Assembly (NCBI GenBank): GCA_021166835.1
Contig: JAJPEN010000069.1
Location: 48,611-112,610 of the forward strand
Direction of reading: 5' to 3'
Source of the DNA: Burkholderiaceae bacterium
GTDB taxonomy: Bacteria > Pseudomonadota > Gammaproteobacteria > Burkholderiales > Burkholderiaceae
DNA: 64,000 nucleotides
The position numbers and the translations under genes were made by a program. Position 1 is the stretch's first letter. Every line of letters starts with the position of its first letter. Positions 59,624-64,000 of the stretch are shown one piece after another. A model generated the notes under the pieces. It did no database searches. It was not told the origin of the DNA and saw only the letters and a program-made list of their open reading frames with translations.

Positions 59624-60892
59624 ATGTGGAACCCCCTCCGCTCGATCTTCTCGCTCAACGATCCCGGCTGGGGGCGCGGTGGCGGCGGCGCCGACCAACG
59701 TCCGCCGCAACGCCCGGGCAACGACGGCCCGCCCGATCTCGATGAGCTGTGGCGCGACTTCAACCGCCGGCTGAACTCGCTGTTTCGCCGGGGCGGCGGC
59801 GGTCCGCGCGGCCCGTCCGGCGGCGGCGGCGAGCCGCCGTCGATGAAGGGCGCAGGCGCCGGCCTCGGCCTGCTGGTGCTGGTCGCCGTGCTGCTGTGGC
59901 TGGCGAGCGGCTTCTACATCGTGCAGGAAGGGCAGGCGTCGGTCGTCCTGCGTTTCGGCGAATACAAGCAGCTGGTCGATCGTGCCGGCTTCACCTGGCG
60001 CCTGCCGTACCCGATCGAGACGAACGAGATCGTCAACGTGCAGCAGCTGCGCACGGTGGAGGTCGGCTACCGCAACGCGGTGCGCAACAAGACGCTGCGC
60101 GAGTCGCTGATGCTCACGCTCGACCAGAGCATCGTCGACATGCAGTTCACCGTGCAGTACCGCGTGGGCGACGTGAAGGCGTACCTGTTCAACAACGACC
60201 TCGGGCCGGTGCCCGAGGAGATCGTCCGCCAGGCCGCCGAGACGGCGATGCGCGAGACGGTCGGGCGCAACGGCGTCGACCAGGTGCTCTACGAGGAGAA
60301 GGAGCAGGTGGCGCAGGCTGCGCGCAAGCAGATCCAGTCGATCCTCGATCGCTACCGGGCCGGCATCTCGATCGTCGACCTCACGATCCAGCAGGTGCAG
60401 CCGCCCGAGCAGGTGCAAGCGGCCTTCGAGGACGCCAACAAGGCTGCGCAGGATCGCGAGCGCCTGATCAACGAAGGCCGCGCCTACGCCAACGACGTCA
60501 TCCCGAAGGCGCGCGGCAGCGCGGCGCGGCTGCTGCAGGAAGCCGAGGGCTACCGCCAGCGCGTGATCGCCAGCGCCGAAGGCGACACCAGCCGGCTGAA
60601 CCAGGTGGCCACCGAATACGCGAAGGCGCCGCAGGTGACGCGCGATCGCATGTACCTGGAGACGATGGAACGCATCTTCGCCAACACCAGCAAGGTCTAT
60701 CTCGACTCGCGCGCGAGCGGCAACCTGCTGTACCTGCCGCTCGACAAGCTGCTCGGCCAGTCGGGCGCCGACGCTTCTTCGCGTGCGGGCGGCTCGGCCA
60801 CGTCTTCCTCGGGCGCGCACGAGACGCCGACGCCGGCGCCGCCCGCGCCGCGCAGCGACGGGCTGCGCAGCCGCGATCGCGACAGCCGCTGA
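59624..60892 (+). CDS. hflK: FtsH protease modulator HflK
   Basis: The 422-residue protein has a cytoplasmic Gly/Pro-rich N-terminus (MWNPLRSIFSLNDPGWGRGG), one membrane span (about residues 77-97), an SPFH/band-7 domain (FYIVQEGQASVVLRFGEY to about residue 300) and a Ser/Pro-rich tail. It forms the HflKC cage around FtsH in the periplasm. It lies 15 bases after hflX. Confidence 0.97.
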   Translation: MWNPLRSIFSLNDPGWGRGGGGADQRPPQRPGNDGPPDLDELWRDFNRRLNSLFRRGGGGPRGPSGGGGEPPSMKGAGAGLGLLVLVAVLLWLASGFYIVQEGQASVVLRFGEYKQLVDRAGFTWRLPYPIETNEIVNVQQLRTVEVGYRNAVRNKTLRESLMLTLDQSIVDMQFTVQYRVGDVKAYLFNNDLGPVPEEIVRQAAETAMRETVGRNGVDQVLYEEKEQVAQAARKQIQSILDRYRAGISIVDLTIQQVQPPEQVQAAFEDANKAAQDRERLINEGRAYANDVIPKARGSAARLLQEAEGYRQRVIASAEGDTSRLNQVATEYAKAPQVTRDRMYLETMERIFANTSKVYLDSRASGNLLYLPLDKLLGQSGADASSRAGGSATSSSGAHETPTPAPPAPRSDGLRSRDRDSR

Positions 60893-60909
60893 CCGGGAAC
60901 AGAACCGTG

Positions 60910-61788
60910 ATGCAGAAAATCGTTCCCGCCGTCATCGGCCTGCTGATCGCGATCTTCGTGCTGATGTCGTGCGTCTTCGTCGTCGACCAGCGCCAGTTCG
61001 CCGTCGTCTACGCGCTCGGCGAGATCCGCAAGGTGATCGACGCGCCCGGCCTGTATTTCAAGCTGCCGCCGCCGTTCCAGAACGTCGTCTACTACGACAA
61101 GCGCATCCTCACGATCGACACTTCCGAGAGCGACCGTTTCATCACTTCCGAGAAGCTCAACGTGATGATCGACACCTTCGTGAAGTGGCGCATCATCGAT
61201 CCGCCCAGCTTCATCCGCTCGGTGTCGGGCAGCGAGCAGATCGCCGTCGATCGGATCAACCGCAGCCTGCGCGACGCGCTGAACAACGAGATCGCGCGGC
61301 GCACCGTCTCCGACATGATCTCGAGCGCGCGCGACCAGGTCGTCGAGAACGTGCGCGCCAAGGTCAACGACGATTCGAAGCAGATCGGCGTCGAGGTCAT
61401 CGACGTGCGGCTGAAGCGGGTCGATTTCGCCCCCGAGGTCTCCGAGCGCGTGTTCGCGCGCATGGAGTCCGAGCGCAAGCAGGTCGCCAACGAGCGCCGC
61501 GCCACCGGCGCCGCCGAGTCGGAGAAGATCCGCGCCGAGGCCGACCGCCAGCGCGAAGTGATCGTCGCCGAGGCCTATCGCGAGGCGCAGCAGATGCGCG
61601 GCGAGGGCGACGCGCGCGTGGCGCAGCTGTTCGCCGCGGCCTGGGGCAGGAACCCGCAGTTCGCCGCGTTCTACCGCAGCCTCGAGGCGTACCGGCAGGC
61701 CTTCGGCAGCAAGTCCGACGTCCTCGTGCTCGATCCGTCGTCGGAGTTCTTCCGCTACTTCAAGGCGCCGGACGGGTCGCCGAAGTGA
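60910..61788 (+). CDS. hflC: FtsH protease modulator HflC
   Basis: The 292-residue SPFH protein has an N-terminal anchor (IVPAVIGLLIAIFVLMSCVFVV), the band-7 domain starting VDQRQFAVVYALGEI, and the C-terminal FRSLEAYRQAFGS-like stretch seen as YRSLEAYRQAFGSKSDVL. It partners with HflK, encoded 17 bases upstream. ATG at 60910 is chosen; GTG at 60907 is directly before it. Confidence 0.97.
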   Translation: MQKIVPAVIGLLIAIFVLMSCVFVVDQRQFAVVYALGEIRKVIDAPGLYFKLPPPFQNVVYYDKRILTIDTSESDRFITSEKLNVMIDTFVKWRIIDPPSFIRSVSGSEQIAVDRINRSLRDALNNEIARRTVSDMISSARDQVVENVRAKVNDDSKQIGVEVIDVRLKRVDFAPEVSERVFARMESERKQVANERRATGAAESEKIRAEADRQREVIVAEAYREAQQMRGEGDARVAQLFAAAWGRNPQFAAFYRSLEAYRQAFGSKSDVLVLDPSSEFFRYFKAPDGSPK

Positions 61789-61967
61789 CGATCGACGACT
61801 GGCTGCGGGCAATCGGCCTGGTGCTGATCCTCGAGGGCGCGATGCCGCTGTTCGCGCCTTCCGGCTGGCGCGAGATGTTCCTGCACATCGCCCGCCTGCG
61901 CGACGGGCAGATCCGCTTCGTCGGATTCGGCGCGACGCTGGCCGGTCTCGCGCTGCTGTTGATCTAA
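61785..61967 (+). CDS. DUF2065 small membrane protein
   Basis: The 60-residue protein (VLILEGAMPLFAPSGW, then FVGFGATLAGLALLLI) has two hydrophobic segments and matches DUF2065, regularly found next to hflC in Betaproteobacteria. Its GTG start overlaps the hflC stop (GTGA). Function is unknown; context suggests a link to the HflKC-FtsH complex. Confidence 0.88.
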   Translation: MTIDDWLRAIGLVLILEGAMPLFAPSGWREMFLHIARLRDGQIRFVGFGATLAGLALLLI

Positions 61968-61969
61968 CC

Positions 61970-61981
61970 TACAATAGCCGG
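61970..61981 (+). promoter_or_regulatory. Possible -10 element before hisZ
   Basis: TACAAT at 61970-61975, five of six matches to TATAAT, is followed by AGCCGG. It lies directly after the DUF2065 stop and 65 bases before hisZ. No convincing -35 was found at the right distance. It suggests that hisZ-purA can be transcribed separately from the hfl genes. Confidence 0.45.
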
Positions 61982-62039
61982 TTCGCCCGGACGCGGCGTT
62001 TGCCGCGCCCGGCCTTCGCACGAGGTACTGCTCCTTCCC

Positions 62040-63245
62040 ATGCTGCGCTGGCTGCTGCCCGAGAGTATTGCCGACGTCCTGCCGGCCGAAGCGCGCGCCA
62101 TCGAGGAGTTGCGCCGCCGGCTGCTCGATCTGTACCGGTCGTACGGCTACGAGCTGGTGATGCCGCCGCTGATCGAGCACCTCGATTCGCTGCTCACCGG
62201 CTCGGGCCGCGACCTCGGCCTGCGTACCTTCCAGCTGGTCGACCAGCTCTCGGGGCGCACGCTCGGCGTGCGCGCCGACATGACGCCGCAGGTCGCGCGC
62301 ATCGACGCGCACCTGCTCGATCGCGACGGCGTCGTGCGCCTGTGCTACGCCGGCTCGGTGCTGCACACGCGCGCGCAGGGCGTGCTCGCCACGCGCGAAC
62401 CGATCCAGATCGGCGCCGAGCTGTACGGGCACTCGGGCATCGAAGCCGAGGTGGAGACGATCGACCTGATGGTGCGCTCGCTCGCCGCCGCCGGCGTGGA
62501 GAAGCTGCGCATCGACCTGTGCCACGTCGGCGTCGTGCAGGGCCTGCTCGATGCGCTCGGACCGCTCGACCCCGAGGTCGACGTCGACGAGCTGTACCGG
62601 CTGCTGCAGGGCAAGGACATCCCCGGGCTGCACGAGGTGCTGCGCGATTCGCCGGCCGCGCTGCGCGAAGCGCTGCCCACGCTCGCGCGGCTGCACGGGC
62701 GCGCCGGCGCCGGCTTCGACGGCGCCGGTTCGGCGCTCGCCCGCGCGCGCGCGCAACTGCCCGATGCGCCGGCGATCCGCGACGCGCTCGAGCGGCTCGA
62801 GCGCCTGTGCGCCTCGCCCGTGCTGCAGCGCTGGCAGCAACTCGAGCTGTCGATCGACCTCGCCGACCTGCGCGGCTATCGGTATCACAACGGCATCACT
62901 TTCGCGGCCTACGTCGAGGCGCTGCCCTACGCGATCGCGCGCGGCGGTCGCTACGACGACGTCGGTCGCGCCTTCGGCAGGGCGCGGCCGGCCACCGGGT
63001 TCTCGATCGAGCTGCGCGCGCTGGCCGGTCTGCTCGAGAACGGCGCACCGGCTTCGGCGATCCGCGCGCCGTGGTCCGACGATGCGGCGCTGGTCGAGGC
63101 GATCGACGCGCTGCGCGCCGCCGGAGAGATCGTCGTGCAGGCCCTTCCCGGGCGCGACCCGGGGCCGCAGGAGTTCGTCTGCGATCGCGAACTCGTGCTG
63201 CGGGGCAACGAATGGATCGTCGACCCGGCCGGCGCGTCGCGCTGA
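62040..63245 (+). CDS. hisZ: ATP phosphoribosyltransferase regulatory subunit
   Basis: The 401-residue HisRS-like protein has [48 protein letters not shown] and [24 protein letters not shown] but lacks the anticodon-binding domain of HisS and its catalytic RGLDYY context ([11 protein letters not shown] instead). It activates the short form of HisG in histidine biosynthesis. hisG is not in this window. It precedes purA, the usual order in Betaproteobacteria. Confidence 0.95.
   Translation: MLRWLLPESIADVLPAEARAIEELRRRLLDLYRSYGYELVMPPLIEHLDSLLTGSGRDLGLRTFQLVDQLSGRTLGVRADMTPQVARIDAHLLDRDGVVRLCYAGSVLHTRAQGVLATREPIQIGAELYGHSGIEAEVETIDLMVRSLAAAGVEKLRIDLCHVGVVQGLLDALGPLDPEVDVDELYRLLQGKDIPGLHEVLRDSPAALREALPTLARLHGRAGAGFDGAGSALARARAQLPDAPAIRDALERLERLCASPVLQRWQQLELSIDLADLRGYRYHNGITFAAYVEALPYAIARGGRYDDVGRAFGRARPATGFSIELRALAGLLENGAPASAIRAPWSDDAALVEAIDALRAAGEIVVQALPGRDPGPQEFVCDRELVLRGNEWIVDPAGASR

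Positions 63246-64000
<755 letters not shown>

Overview
The window is a very GC-rich, densely coding stretch of chromosome. Gene content and order point to a betaproteobacterium of the order Burkholderiales. Two blocks are diagnostic: the run ndk-rlmN-pilW-rodZ-ispG-hisS-yfgM-bamB-der-hfq-hflX-hflK-hflC-DUF2065-hisZ-purA, and a red-type (form IC) Rubisco operon cbbLSXFP divergent from cbbR. The organism therefore probably has the key Calvin-cycle genes for autotrophic CO2 fixation, and it also carries heterotrophic amine/amino-acid catabolism and a pilus-type chemosensory system. I see no rRNA, tRNA, CRISPR array, insertion sequence or prophage.

Layout. (1) 1-9008: a fused NfnB/NfnA-type flavoprotein cut by the left edge, a DsbA/FrnE-like protein, cbbR, then cbbL-cbbS-cbbX-cbbF-cbbP with overlapping or closely spaced genes. 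(2) 9073-10787: a class I DAHP synthase and an exported DsrE-like protein. (3) 10794-25189: a catabolic locus of two minus-strand operons and a divergent MarR-type regulator. One operon encodes a branched-chain-type ABC importer, a histone-deacetylase-fold amidohydrolase and an amidase. The other encodes a HAD hydrolase, two class III aminotransferases, two SDR dehydrogenases and a Tm-1-like (UPF0261) protein. (4) 25235-34049: Lrp regulator and dadA, trxC, an orphan LuxR-type response regulator, dusA, membrane proteins, an alpha/beta hydrolase and a sulfhydrylase. (5) 34192-41322: a Pil-Chp-like chemosensory operon of two response regulators, CheW, MCP and a ChpA-like hybrid kinase. (6) 41410-64000: CBS protein, surE-pcm-nlpD, a 3'-5' exonuclease, rlmD, a Bax-inhibitor-1 protein, then the long ndk-to-purA housekeeping block, with purA cut by the right edge.

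The most interesting signal is in region 3. The 13-base sequence TTTCGTTGTCAAC, whose core is a 9-base palindrome, occurs three times: once upstream of the transporter operon and twice between the HAD operon and the MarR gene. Each copy covers a good -35 hexamer (TTGACA or TTGTCA) of a promoter facing one of the three transcription units. This makes the two operons and the regulator one predicted regulon for an unidentified amide/amine substrate.

Other points of note are a nearly perfect 100-bp inverted repeat filling the bamB-der gap, an hflX frame whose only useful start is a CTG overlapping the hfq stop, an NlpD homologue without LysM, in-frame micro-repeats in several conserved proteins, and a pseudo-receiver fused to the first response regulator of the chemosensory operon.
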